Positions 9,785 through 18,454 of a DNA stretch of 64,000 nucleotides are shown piece by piece. Under the pieces are notes generated by a model that searched no databases, was not told where the DNA came from, and saw only the letters and a program-made list of their open reading frames with translations. Position numbers and translations under genes: made by a program. Position 1 is the stretch's first letter; each line of letters starts with the position of its first letter. The DNA lies in NCBI GenBank assembly GCA_026671195.1, contig JAPOHD010000007.1, positions 282,665 through 346,664 on the forward strand. The letters are read 5' to 3'. This stretch comes from Draconibacterium aestuarii (GTDB lineage Bacteria; Bacteroidota; Bacteroidia; Bacteroidales; Prolixibacteraceae).

Positions 9785-10972
9785 TTAGGGTAATACTTCT
9801 TTATAAAATGCATTGTCAACCACCCATTCAATGCCTGCTTCATCAACATTTCCGATAATGCGGCGGGCACGTACAAAACCATTTTCATAATGTTCTGTAT
9901 ACTTTTCGCTATTGCGATCGAGGCTGTTTATCCTAACTTTTCCCGAGGCATGTATAAACTCCTGATTCCCCATACAAAGTCCAACATGTGTTACCTGTTC
10001 TTTTTGTGTGTTGGTATCTTTTTCCCCAAAGAATACCAGGTCGCCGGTTTGCAGTTTATCGTAACCGCTTTCGGTCTCCACTAACTCTCCATAAAATGTT
10101 TGCTGCGAAGCATCGCGCTGAAGAATTACGCCCTGATGATAATATGCCGATTTTGTTAAACCACTGCAATCTAACATTTTGGCCGATGTACCTCCCCATA
10201 AATACGGAACGCCTTTAAAATTAAAAGCCGTCTCCATTACTTTCTCGATCGACAGATTTTTATTCTTCCAAACATCCAACGCAACACATTCATCCTTTTT
10301 AACAAAAGCCTCGCGTCCGTCGGCCATAAGTATTTTATAAAAGTCCTTTTTTACTCCTGAAATGCTTAACAAATCAGTGAGAACCAAATCACATTCAACT
10401 GCACTTTTGGTATCAGCCTCAATATAAGCAAATCCATTTTGTTTGTTGTAAAGCACTTTGTCCATTGCTTTCCACACCGCCAGTTCTGCATTTGTTTTTA
10501 AGGTAACACCGGCAGCATCAACCCAGCCAAAATAACGATCGGGCGTTTGAACTAAATACCAGTCTCCTGATTGGGTGTACACTTTTACAGGCGTTCCCAT
10601 TAAGGCCTGCGTAGCCAATTCGGCTGCGTGTGTTTTCCCGCTGCGAATATTGCAAACCGAGAGTGTTACAACTCCCCAGGAATTCTCTTTGAATTTGCCT
10701 TCGGGTAAAAGCTTCACTTCAAAACCAATGTTTTTTTCGTTTGCCAAATCCCGAAGCTCGCTAAATGCCGTTTCTGAAGCAGTGGCACCTGTTATACACG
10801 TTTGTCCATTTTCTGTTTGAACATCCACATTCCAATAAATTAATCGTTTATCAGGAATGTTTTTTTGTTGAATGTCTGAAACCGATTCTGAAATAGCTTG
10901 GTTATTCTGCGAGTTGCAAGCAGTCATATATAATGATAAGATTATTAAAAAGTACTTTAAATGATTCATCAT
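9785..10972 (-). CDS. NlpC/P60-family cysteine peptidase lipoprotein with SH3-like domains
   Basis: A 395-residue lipoprotein (LYMTAC, Cys19). Residues ~95-160 and ~165-230 look like two bacterial SH3-type modules, the usual wall-binding part. The C-terminal NlpC/P60 domain has the full catalytic set: C269 in LDCSG, H329 in VTHVGL and H341 in FIHASG. Relatives cut gamma-D-Glu-diaminopimelate bonds in muropeptides, releasing L-Ala-D-Glu, which is the substrate of the epimerase encoded next. That pairing makes a murein-peptide recycling role likely (inference). The gene has its own promoter-like TAAATTTG box overlapping a palindrome at 10989-11004. Confidence 0.92.
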   Translation of the reverse strand: MMNHLKYFLIILSLYMTACNSQNNQAISESVSDIQQKNIPDKRLIYWNVDVQTENGQTCITGATASETAFSELRDLANEKNIGFEVKLLPEGKFKENSWGVVTLSVCNIRSGKTHAAELATQALMGTPVKVYTQSGDWYLVQTPDRYFGWVDAAGVTLKTNAELAVWKAMDKVLYNKQNGFAYIEADTKSAVECDLVLTDLLSISGVKKDFYKILMADGREAFVKKDECVALDVWKNKNLSIEKVMETAFNFKGVPYLWGGTSAKMLDCSGLTKSAYYHQGVILQRDASQQTFYGELVETESGYDKLQTGDLVFFGEKDTNTQKEQVTHVGLCMGNQEFIHASGKVRINSLDRNSEKYTEHYENGFVRARRIIGNVDEAGIEWVVDNAFYKEVLP

Positions 10973-10988
10973 GATTGATAGATGTAAT

Positions 10989-11004
10989 TTGTATTACAAA
11001 TTTA
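10989..11004 (-). promoter_or_regulatory. Probable FadR-type operator overlapping a -7 box, upstream of the NlpC/P60 gene
   Basis: TTGTATTACAA at 10989-10999 is a perfect palindrome that fits TNGTNNNACNA, the operator pattern of FadR-subfamily GntR regulators. On the minus strand, TAAATTTG (10997-11004) fits the Bacteroidota -7 consensus TAnnTTTG and shares TTTG with the palindrome. The same composite occurs upstream of the GntR gene at 13298-13313. Confidence 0.55.
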
Positions 11005-11083
11005 AAATATTTATTGATGTTTTATTCCAATGCCCGCTACATTTAACAATAAAGCTAAAGTTAGAGTGTACTGTTGGGGCAAG

Positions 11084-12502
11084 TCAGTCCAAATATTCTA
11101 CCTGCATTTTATACGACCAGCTGTCGAAATAAAGATTGCCACCATCCCACTCCAACTCACCGCGCTGAAAATCGTAAGGTTCGCTGCGATAATGCTTTTT
11201 AGGTGGATAAAGTTCTTGTGAATAATCGTCGTTAATTATTAAACGATAGCTATCCAATCCGTTCAGGTAAAATTTTTTTACTCGCTGGTCCTCCGAATCG
11301 ATTAAACCAAACGAAGGATCAACCGGCACCCAACCGATGCCTTCGTAGTACACTTCTGCCCAATCGTGCAGGTTTTTCTCCTCGGGCAATAAATACCACC
11401 CGCTTTGCCATTTACATGGAATTCCCAGACTACGCGTCATACTCAGCAATAGAAAGGTTTTCATGCCACAATCGCCGTGCCCGTTTTCCAAAACATATTT
11501 CGGTATACAGTCCATGGTTGAATATTCCAAAGCACCTGCCCAGGGAATATTTTTGTCGATCCAATAAAATAACAGTTCCACTTGTTTTACCGGATTTGTT
11601 TCAGCACCAACAATTTGTTTTGCCGTGCTTGATATTCTTTTGCTGAAAGTAATATTCGGCAAACGTTCCGCTGTAAATTTCTTATAAAACTCAGTTGATT
11701 TCTTGTAAGGTCTGGCCTGTTCGGGCTTTACATCGAACCACTGCGCTACCGATTTAAAACTGTACGATACATTAAAAACGGTTTCCTCATTATTTACAGC
11801 CTGCTTTTCCATATAAACGGTTCGCTGCATGGTTTCTTCAGGAGCAATAATATATTCCTCCTGGCTTGCATCTATTAACGTAACTTCGGGTAAACGTTCC
11901 CTATTGATTCTGGGGTAAGGCAGCCAACATCGAACCATTTCACCAGCAGACACCGCATTAGCTTTCAACGTTATAGTATAATTAACTTTTATGGTCCGCG
12001 AATCGAACGACTTTCCCGGCTGAAGTCCATTCCCGAAATAACCGGGGATTGCTGTTTGTTGAAATTTTTCAGAACCGCTGATTCTTTTCCCGTCAACGGA
12101 CTCTTTCAACTTTTTTGCTTCAGTATTTAATCGGAATAAATTACTGACTGATCGTTTAAAATAGCGTTTTTCCCCATCGATCACGCGCATTTCCAATTGC
12201 TTAGCGGCTTCCCACTCGTCTAATTGAGCATCACTTATATTCGGGAAATATTTTTCGAGTTGTTTTTCTATATCCCTTCGATAATACGGAAATTCTTTTC
12301 GAATACGATCAATTGTTTCCAACTGAATTTGGTGAGCCTGCTTTTCTTGCCACGGACTTTTCTCGATATTTCGTTTTAAAATTGCTTCGGCTTTTGCAAA
12401 TTCGCCTGCCTTTAAAAGAACTTCTATTTCACTTTTATTTACTTTCAAATTTAAACAAGCACCTGTTACAACAATTAAAATTAATAGTATTACTCCGCGC
12501 AT
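11084..12502 (-). CDS. Transglutaminase-like cysteine peptidase domain lipoprotein
   Basis: A 472-residue protein with a lipoprotein-type signal (VVTGAC, Cys16). An N-terminal helical region (residues 20-140) precedes a beta region and a transglutaminase core with C345 in HGDCGMKTF, H379 in LHDWAEVYY and D395 in VPVDPSFG, the normal Cys-His-Asp triad. LGIPCKWQSGW between Cys and His is also typical. Bacterial members often act as peptidases or amidases in the envelope. It starts 12 bp after the GntR gene stop, so the two are cotranscribed, and it lies ahead of the NlpC/P60 gene. A role in peptide release from murein is suggested only by these neighbours. Confidence 0.85.
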   Translation of the reverse strand: MRGVILLILIVVTGACLNLKVNKSEIEVLLKAGEFAKAEAILKRNIEKSPWQEKQAHQIQLETIDRIRKEFPYYRRDIEKQLEKYFPNISDAQLDEWEAAKQLEMRVIDGEKRYFKRSVSNLFRLNTEAKKLKESVDGKRISGSEKFQQTAIPGYFGNGLQPGKSFDSRTIKVNYTITLKANAVSAGEMVRCWLPYPRINRERLPEVTLIDASQEEYIIAPEETMQRTVYMEKQAVNNEETVFNVSYSFKSVAQWFDVKPEQARPYKKSTEFYKKFTAERLPNITFSKRISSTAKQIVGAETNPVKQVELLFYWIDKNIPWAGALEYSTMDCIPKYVLENGHGDCGMKTFLLLSMTRSLGIPCKWQSGWYLLPEEKNLHDWAEVYYEGIGWVPVDPSFGLIDSEDQRVKKFYLNGLDSYRLIINDDYSQELYPPKKHYRSEPYDFQRGELEWDGGNLYFDSWSYKMQVEYLD

Positions 12503-12514
12503 TCGAAAGCACTT

Positions 12515-13243
12515 TTAAATTGAATCGCTTAAATATTTTTTGTAGATATCCATTGTTCGTATCAAGTGTTCTTTCATTAATTCAGAAGCATCCTTACGGT
12601 TCTGTTTATTAATCGCATCAAATATTTTTAAATGATACTCAATAGTAATTTCTCTTTCTCCTTCAACATTGGCATATACCAAATTCCGCATGCGTGGTAA
12701 GAGTGAGTATATGGGTTCCATCGAAATTTGCACAATAGGATTGTGTGTGGCTTTGGCAATCAACAAATGAAATTTGTTATCGATATCGGCTTCCAACTGA
12801 ATATTATCAGGATTACAAGCCTTAAATAGTTCAATGTTATCCTGAATGTCGCTCAAATCGTTTTGGTTACGTTGTTTTGCAGCTAAACTCGCAATTTCCG
12901 GTTCAAACAACCTGCGTACTTCAATAATTTGTGCAATCAGGTTATGGTCGAATTGCATATCGTAATACAAGTTCAAATTATCTATGGCATCATCAAGCTT
13001 CAACCCGGTAACCTTCATTCCGCTTCCCTTTGTAATTTCAATAAGACCACGCGCACTTAAACGGCGAAGTGCTTCGCGCAAAGCAGTCCGGCTAACCCCA
13101 AACGACTCACAAAGCTCTCTCTCGGTGGGCAACCTGGATCCAACCGGCAATTTTTTTTCACGAATTGCCGCCTCCATTCGTCGTTCAATCTTCTGACTCA
13201 AAGTAAGTTTACTTCCAATCTTTCTAAAAATTTCTTCGTTCAT
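12515..13243 (-). CDS. FadR-subfamily GntR transcriptional regulator
   Basis: A 242-residue regulator. The N-terminal winged helix (residues ~10-75) has GSRLPTERELCESFGVSRTA and LREALRRLSARGLIEI, the classic GntR DNA-binding sequence. The helical C-terminal part (from about 95) is an FCD domain with metal-ligand-type residues (VRRLFEPEIASLAA, later FHLLIAKATHNP). It is the first gene of the minus-strand cluster and probably controls it. Its own upstream region and that of the NlpC/P60 gene carry the same TTTGTAATACA element. The effector is unknown; a murein-derived peptide or amino acid would fit the context. Confidence 0.92.
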   Translation of the reverse strand: MNEEIFRKIGSKLTLSQKIERRMEAAIREKKLPVGSRLPTERELCESFGVSRTALREALRRLSARGLIEITKGSGMKVTGLKLDDAIDNLNLYYDMQFDHNLIAQIIEVRRLFEPEIASLAAKQRNQNDLSDIQDNIELFKACNPDNIQLEADIDNKFHLLIAKATHNPIVQISMEPIYSLLPRMRNLVYANVEGEREITIEYHLKIFDAINKQNRKDASELMKEHLIRTMDIYKKYLSDSI

Positions 13244-13297
13244 AGTAAGTTTTGTTTAACGCGATTTAATTTACCAAGTAATAATTGATTATGTCCT

Positions 13298-13313
13298 ATG
13301 TATTACAAATGTA
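13298..13313 (-). promoter_or_regulatory. Probable autoregulatory operator/-7 box of the GntR gene
   Basis: Plus-strand ATGTATTACAA at 13298-13308 differs by one base from the palindrome at 10989-10999. On the minus strand TACATTTG (13306-13313) fits TAnnTTTG. The two promoters share TAnATTTGTAATACA, which is more than the -7 consensus alone would give. Confidence 0.5.
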
Positions 13314-13468
13314 CTATTTTATACGTATTCTTCAACTTCAAAATTTACACAACCCTTGAATAAGCATAATTTGTAAAGAATCTTAAAATCTAATTCTTTT
13401 AACAAATTTTGTTCAACAGGATTCAAAATTTATTTAATTTTATACACAATCGAAAAACCATTTAAACC

Positions 13469-14803
13469 ATGTTCAAGCATATTTTTTGTATTCTTTTTAC
13501 TTCCTTACTTGTATTCAATATTTCCGCAGCAAACAAATCGAAACCCAACATTGTGGTTATTCTGGTTGACGATTTGGGTTATGGCGATCTTTCATGCCAG
13601 GGAGGAACCGATATTCAAACCCCAAACATCGATCAGCTTTTTGAAAAAGGAATGAAATTTAAACAGTTTTATGCCAATTGTACGGTTTGCTCGCCAACAA
13701 GGGCAAGCTTATTAACCGGTTGTTACCCCGATATGGTTGGGGTACCTGGAGTGATAAGAACAAACGAAAGCAACAGCTGGGGCTATTTAAAAGAAGATGC
13801 AATTACACTGCCCAGCTTATTAAAAAAGGCAGGTTATAAAACGGCAATAATCGGGAAGTGGCATCTTGGTCTGGAATCGCCAAACACACCAAACGAACGT
13901 GGATTTGATTTTTTCAACGGTTTTTTAGGAGATATGATGGATAATTACTGGACACATTTGCGACATGGAAACAACTACATGCGCTTGAATAATGAAGCAA
14001 TTGAGCCGGAAGGACATGCCACCGATATATTTAGCGATTGGGCCATCGATTATATTCAAAATGCAAAAAATACCAACGATCCCTTTTTCCTGTATTTAGC
14101 TTACAACGCGCCACACTTTCCTATTCAACCACCTGAAGATTGGCTAAATAAAGTAGTGGCTCGTGAAAAACAAATCTCTGAAAAACGTGCAAAAAATGTA
14201 GCTTTTGTTGAACACCTTGATAATGGAATTGGACGCGTACTGACTGCTTTGAAAGAATCAGGTCAAGACAAAAATACCTTGATTATTTTTTCGTCGGATA
14301 ATGGAGGACATTTACCCAGCGAGGCTTCAAACGGAAATTTACGAGGTGGTAAACAGGATATGTACGAAGGAGGAATTCGAGTTCCTACCGTTTTTGTATG
14401 GAAAGAGGAGATAAAACCCAAAACATCTTGCGATAACTTAGCGTTAACCATGGATATTTATCCAACTTTATGCGAAATTGCAGGAGTTGAAGTAAGACAT
14501 CAAATTGACGGGTTAAGCTTGTACCGCACATTACAGGGTGAACAACAAACTACCGATAATCGTGCAGTTTATTTTATGCGTCGTGAAGGAGGTCACTACA
14601 GTGGACTTTGTTATTATGCTGTACGCTATGGAGAATATAAACTAGTACAAAACACCCCTTTCGAACCCATGCAACTTTTTAATCTTGAAACCGATCCCAG
14701 AGAACAGATCCCGCTCGATCCGGAAACACAAAAATTCAATGATATGAGATTTAAACTATCGCAGCACATTAGAGGAGCAGGATCGATACCCTGGCAGAAA
14801 TAA
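13469..14803 (+). CDS. Family S1 sulfatase (formylglycine-dependent, Cys type)
   Basis: A 444-residue arylsulfatase-family enzyme with a signal peptide ending near NISAA. The modification motif is C74-S-P-T-R, in which Cys74 is converted to formylglycine, so a maturase is needed from elsewhere in the genome. Metal ligands are the D34-D35 pair of VDDLGYGD and the DN pair in FSSDNGGH near residue 276. GKWHLG is also present. It should hydrolyse sulfate esters from a polysaccharide. The adjacent fucosidase suggests a sulfated fucose-containing glycan (inference). It is divergent from the GntR gene, with 225 bp of AT-rich DNA between them. Confidence 0.94.
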   Translation: MFKHIFCILFTSLLVFNISAANKSKPNIVVILVDDLGYGDLSCQGGTDIQTPNIDQLFEKGMKFKQFYANCTVCSPTRASLLTGCYPDMVGVPGVIRTNESNSWGYLKEDAITLPSLLKKAGYKTAIIGKWHLGLESPNTPNERGFDFFNGFLGDMMDNYWTHLRHGNNYMRLNNEAIEPEGHATDIFSDWAIDYIQNAKNTNDPFFLYLAYNAPHFPIQPPEDWLNKVVAREKQISEKRAKNVAFVEHLDNGIGRVLTALKESGQDKNTLIIFSSDNGGHLPSEASNGNLRGGKQDMYEGGIRVPTVFVWKEEIKPKTSCDNLALTMDIYPTLCEIAGVEVRHQIDGLSLYRTLQGEQQTTDNRAVYFMRREGGHYSGLCYYAVRYGEYKLVQNTPFEPMQLFNLETDPREQIPLDPETQKFNDMRFKLSQHIRGAGSIPWQK

Positions 14804-14872
14804 GGATTTAAATTGTACATTGCATTACCATTAAATTACAACACTGTTTCATTCACAAATCGAATTATTGAT

Positions 14873-16525
14873 ATGAGAAAACGATATATTGTCCTTTCGC
14901 TGTTACTAATCACAAATGTACTTTGTGCCCAAATTCCAAATAACAACAATAACGAAAATCTGAATTTAAACAAAGCAGAACGATTGGAATGGTTTAAGAA
15001 TCTGGGATTTGGTATGTTTATTCATTTTAGTTTCGATAGTCAGCTCGGAATAGTTATCAGCCATTCGATGGCAGGAGCCTCCGATGATTACCTGAATCGT
15101 TTTGTAAACGAATTGCCCAAAACGTTTAATCCAAAAGATTTTGATGCGGTTGAAATTGCTACTCTTGCGAAACTGGCAGGTATGAAATACATTGTATTAA
15201 CTACAAAACACCACTCAGGTTTTTGCATGTGGGACACTGAAACCACTAACTTTAATATAATGAACACACCTTACGGTAAAGATTTGGTAGCAGAATACGT
15301 ACAGGCAACCCGCGATGCCGGTTTGGCTGTTGGATTCTATTTTTCGCCCGAAGACTTTAATTTTTTATATGAACACGGGCAACAGGTGCGCAGAGTGTTT
15401 CCAGAACCACTACCCGATGCGATACTAAAAAAATACATTGAATTAAATGAACTGCAAAACATGGAGTTAATGGCCAAATATGGAGAAATTGATATTATAT
15501 TTTACGACGGCGGCGAAGGACCGTTACTGGAAAAATGTAAACAGGTAGTTTGGGAGTTACAACCCAATATTGTTGTTACACGAGGTGCCATAAAAACTCC
15601 CGAACAAAGTGTACTGGGAGTAATTACAACCGATCCGTGGGAAGCAAATTTAACGATGGGAACACAATGGGCCTACAAACCAACTAACGAAGAATACAAA
15701 TCGGGCACCCGGCTGTTGGAAATTCTTATCGAAACCCGGGCAAAAGGAGGAAACCAACTTTTAAACATTGGGCCAAAACCCAATGGAGAAATTCCCATCG
15801 AACAAGAAAATCGTTTACGCGAAATCGCAGCCTGGAACTTTATTAATGGTGAATGTATTGAAAAAGTAAGTCCTTGGATCTTACCTAACGAAGAAAACAT
15901 TTGGTTTACCTCAAAACCCGAAGAAAAAACGGTGTACGCCATTCTTACTAAAATTACAGAGTGGCCACGTGGAGAACGTCGCGTATTTGTGCTGAAATCC
16001 GTACAGGCAAACGAAAATACCCAGGTGAGCGTTTTAGGGCATGGAGGTAAACTTGTTGAATACAATCCAAACATTGATGCCACCACTTATTTCGAACAAA
16101 AAGAAGATGGTTTGCACATTTCCTGCGTTCGCGCCCAACGTATTTATAACAACCACAAGTGGCCCAACCCGATTGTTTTAAAAATTACGAATGCAATGCC
16201 GGCACTCGAACCACCTGTAATTGCTACTCAAACTGCCGAAATAAATGCACAACGAGGTTACGAACGTTTGGTTTTTAACGGAGAGGTAATCAGTACCGGA
16301 GATGCCAGTAAAGTAAAAGTTGGTTTTCAGTTCCGTGAGTATGCAGGATTTGTTGAAGAATTGTATTCGGACAAATGGCAGAAAACAGAAGTCATTGATA
16401 GTCAGGCAGGAGAATATAAATTATTGGCACCTGTAAAAAAGGAAGGAAAAACATATCAGTACAGGGCATTTGTTGATCATCCAAAGCTGCGTGTTTATGG
16501 TGATACTTTTAAGATAACCTTCTAA
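14873..16525 (+). CDS. GH29-family alpha-L-fucosidase
   Basis: A 550-residue enzyme from the ATG at 14873, which gives a clean signal peptide (VLSLLLITNVLCAQ). A further in-frame start 60 bp upstream would spoil it. GH29 features are WFKNLGFGMFIHFSFDS, YIVLTTKHHSGFCMWDT, and IDIIFYDGG, whose Asp is the expected nucleophile. GNQLLNIGPKPNGEIP is a further family signature. A C-terminal beta region follows from about residue 330. It would release terminal fucose in the periplasm. It starts 69 bp after the sulfatase gene and precedes the sigma/anti-sigma pair, so it belongs to the second utilisation locus. Confidence 0.92.
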   Translation: MRKRYIVLSLLLITNVLCAQIPNNNNNENLNLNKAERLEWFKNLGFGMFIHFSFDSQLGIVISHSMAGASDDYLNRFVNELPKTFNPKDFDAVEIATLAKLAGMKYIVLTTKHHSGFCMWDTETTNFNIMNTPYGKDLVAEYVQATRDAGLAVGFYFSPEDFNFLYEHGQQVRRVFPEPLPDAILKKYIELNELQNMELMAKYGEIDIIFYDGGEGPLLEKCKQVVWELQPNIVVTRGAIKTPEQSVLGVITTDPWEANLTMGTQWAYKPTNEEYKSGTRLLEILIETRAKGGNQLLNIGPKPNGEIPIEQENRLREIAAWNFINGECIEKVSPWILPNEENIWFTSKPEEKTVYAILTKITEWPRGERRVFVLKSVQANENTQVSVLGHGGKLVEYNPNIDATTYFEQKEDGLHISCVRAQRIYNNHKWPNPIVLKITNAMPALEPPVIATQTAEINAQRGYERLVFNGEVISTGDASKVKVGFQFREYAGFVEELYSDKWQKTEVIDSQAGEYKLLAPVKKEGKTYQYRAFVDHPKLRVYGDTFKITF

Positions 16526-16681
16526 ATTTCAGCAAAAATTGAATTTCTACTATTTTGAATTATTCTATATTGCTAAATTAGCAGTCATTATTATTTGGTA
16601 AACTTGGCTTAATATTTAATTTTAATCTACTAACTAATATCTTTTTGTAAAACATACAAGAAGAAGAAACTAAACTATTTA

Positions 16682-17281
16682 ATGCTGAACAGTCAGAACG
16701 GAAAATTCTTAATCGCTCAAGGCAATCAAAAAGAATTCAGGAGGTTAATGGAATTATCATCCGACGAATTACTTCATTTTGCGTTGGGTTTTTTACGCGA
16801 CAAAGAAGTTGCAGAAGAAATTGTGAGCGATGTTTACGTTCGAATTTGGAAAAATCGGGAAGAGATTCTAAATATTCAAAACCTGAAATCCTATTTATTT
16901 ATTTGTGTAAAAAACGGGTGTCTTTCACACTTGAGGAAGATGAGAAACGAAAAAATAGTACTTATAGATGAGTACAATGATTTTCTTTTCCTTCCGGTTG
17001 ACGGTCCGGAAGACGATTCTACCGACAAAGAAGTGATTGCAAAAATATACCAGGCTATTGAAACCTTACCCCCAAAATGTAAACTTGCATTCACGCTAGC
17101 CAAAATTAACGGATTGAAGCACAAGGAAATTGCAGAAGTAATGGATGTGTCTGAAAAAACAGTAAACAACCACCTGGTGTCGGCCGTAAAAAAAATTACC
17201 GAAATGCTTGGTGTCGAGAAAAAATCGAAAAAACAAAAACATCCACTTAAGCAAGCCAGCCTTTTTTCATTTTTATGGTAA
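16682..17281 (+). CDS. ECF RNA polymerase sigma factor, FecI-like
   Basis: A 199-residue sigma-70 family protein. Region 2 covers residues ~22-90 (DELLHFALGFLRDKEVAEEIVSDVYVRIW) and region 4 residues ~120-175 (LPPKCKLAFTLAKINGLKHKEIAEVMDVS with a helix-turn-helix). It carries a Lys-rich tail. Such factors are held by the FecR protein encoded next and are released when the TonB receptor binds substrate; they then transcribe the SusC/SusD operon. The order sigma, FecR, STN-SusC, SusD is the standard one. Confidence 0.93.
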   Translation: MLNSQNGKFLIAQGNQKEFRRLMELSSDELLHFALGFLRDKEVAEEIVSDVYVRIWKNREEILNIQNLKSYLFICVKNGCLSHLRKMRNEKIVLIDEYNDFLFLPVDGPEDDSTDKEVIAKIYQAIETLPPKCKLAFTLAKINGLKHKEIAEVMDVSEKTVNNHLVSAVKKITEMLGVEKKSKKQKHPLKQASLFSFLW

Positions 17282-17345
17282 AAAAATATAATCCGAATAG
17301 GTATAGTTAAACGTCAGTGCGTCTTTACAAGCAGAAAGACAACAA

Positions 17346-18326
17346 ATGACTGACAAGGATAAAATCTATAATCTAATAATTAAGAATTTAACTGATGAAA
17401 TTTCAGAGGAAGAAAAAGAATTCCTCGAAAAAGGATTATCGTCAGATAAAAAAATGAGAACAAGCTATTTTAGCTTATTTTCCTTTTGGAAAAAATTCTT
17501 TCCCAAACGACAAAATCACACTATAATTGAAAAGACTGAAAAAAAGCTCGGACTCACATATCAGTTTGGAGCAAGAACTAATTCCTGGAGTTGGTCAAAA
17601 ATAGCAGTCTCAATCTTATTGATCGTTTCGGTTAGCTTCTCTATTTACCAACTGGTAAAGCCAAAACAAAATATAACCTTGAACTCGTATACCTGTAATG
17701 CCAATAAAGCACAGGCACATATATTAAGCGATGGTACCAAAGTTTGGTTAAACTCGAATTCCATGCTAATTGCCAGCGAACCTTTTATTGGCGATACGCG
17801 TGAAGTCACTTTATTTGGAGAAGCCTATTTTGAGGTTGCGCACAACGAAAACCAACCATTTGAGGTTCAAACCAGAAAATTAAAAACCAAAGTTCTGGGA
17901 ACACACTTTAATGTAATTGCCTACCCTACCGACGAGATTCATGAAATTTCGCTTTACGAAGGGAAGGTGGTTATTTACGAAGAAGACACCCCAAACGAAA
18001 ATTACGTATTAACCCCGGGCGACCGAGCTTATTTTACTTCAGAAACCGGAAAAATTAAAATTGTTCACACCGATCTGGGCAAAGAAGCCCAATGGCGCGA
18101 TGGTATAATCCGTTTCTACGATGAAGATTTATTCAGTATCACAAAACAACTGGAACGAAAATTTCAATCAAGAATTTTTATTGCTGATTCAATTGTTGGC
18201 AATTTAAAATTCACAGCAGAGTTTGAAAAAGAATCGCTTGAAAGAATAATGAGTGTTCTTTCACAAGCACACGAATTTGATTATAAATTCACAAATAATG
18301 GAGTATTTATACAATCGAAAAATTAA
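17346..18326 (+). CDS. FecR-family anti-sigma factor
   Basis: A 326-residue inner-membrane protein. The cytoplasmic N-terminus (~85 residues) binds the sigma factor. One membrane helix lies at about residues 97-115 (IAVSILLIVSVSFSIYQLV). The periplasmic FecR domain follows (LSDGTKVWLNSNSML, EAYFEVAHNENQPFEVQT, VLGTHFNVIAYP), and the last ~70 residues form a DUF4974-type domain with FYDEDLFSITKQLERKF. It transmits the signal from the STN domain of the neighbouring SusC protein to the sigma factor. Confidence 0.94.
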   Translation: MTDKDKIYNLIIKNLTDEISEEEKEFLEKGLSSDKKMRTSYFSLFSFWKKFFPKRQNHTIIEKTEKKLGLTYQFGARTNSWSWSKIAVSILLIVSVSFSIYQLVKPKQNITLNSYTCNANKAQAHILSDGTKVWLNSNSMLIASEPFIGDTREVTLFGEAYFEVAHNENQPFEVQTRKLKTKVLGTHFNVIAYPTDEIHEISLYEGKVVIYEEDTPNENYVLTPGDRAYFTSETGKIKIVHTDLGKEAQWRDGIIRFYDEDLFSITKQLERKFQSRIFIADSIVGNLKFTAEFEKESLERIMSVLSQAHEFDYKFTNNGVFIQSKN

Positions 18327-18369
18327 AACCAGTATATAGACCATAAAAAAAACCTATACCAATTAAACT

Positions 18370-18404
18370 AAAAGTTTGGGGACCAGGTCAGTTCTCAGAC
18401 TTTT
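18370..18404 (+). other. Intergenic hairpin in the leader of the second SusC gene
   Basis: Arms AAAAGTTTGGG (18370-18380) and CTCAGACTTTT (18394-18404) pair over 11 bp with two G-U wobbles around a 13-base loop. No U tract follows, so it is not a clear terminator. It lies between the FecR stop and the SusC start and would be in the mRNA leader if the genes are cotranscribed. Confidence 0.4.
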
Positions 18405-18454
18405 AACAAGAGATTGACTAATATTTATTGTTTAACAAACTAAACTGTTATTGT

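Noticed and set aside
17338..18326. FecR-like gene considered as a possible orphan transmembrane sensor
   Set aside because: Adjacent ECF sigma and STN-SusC genes make the standard anti-sigma role far more likely.
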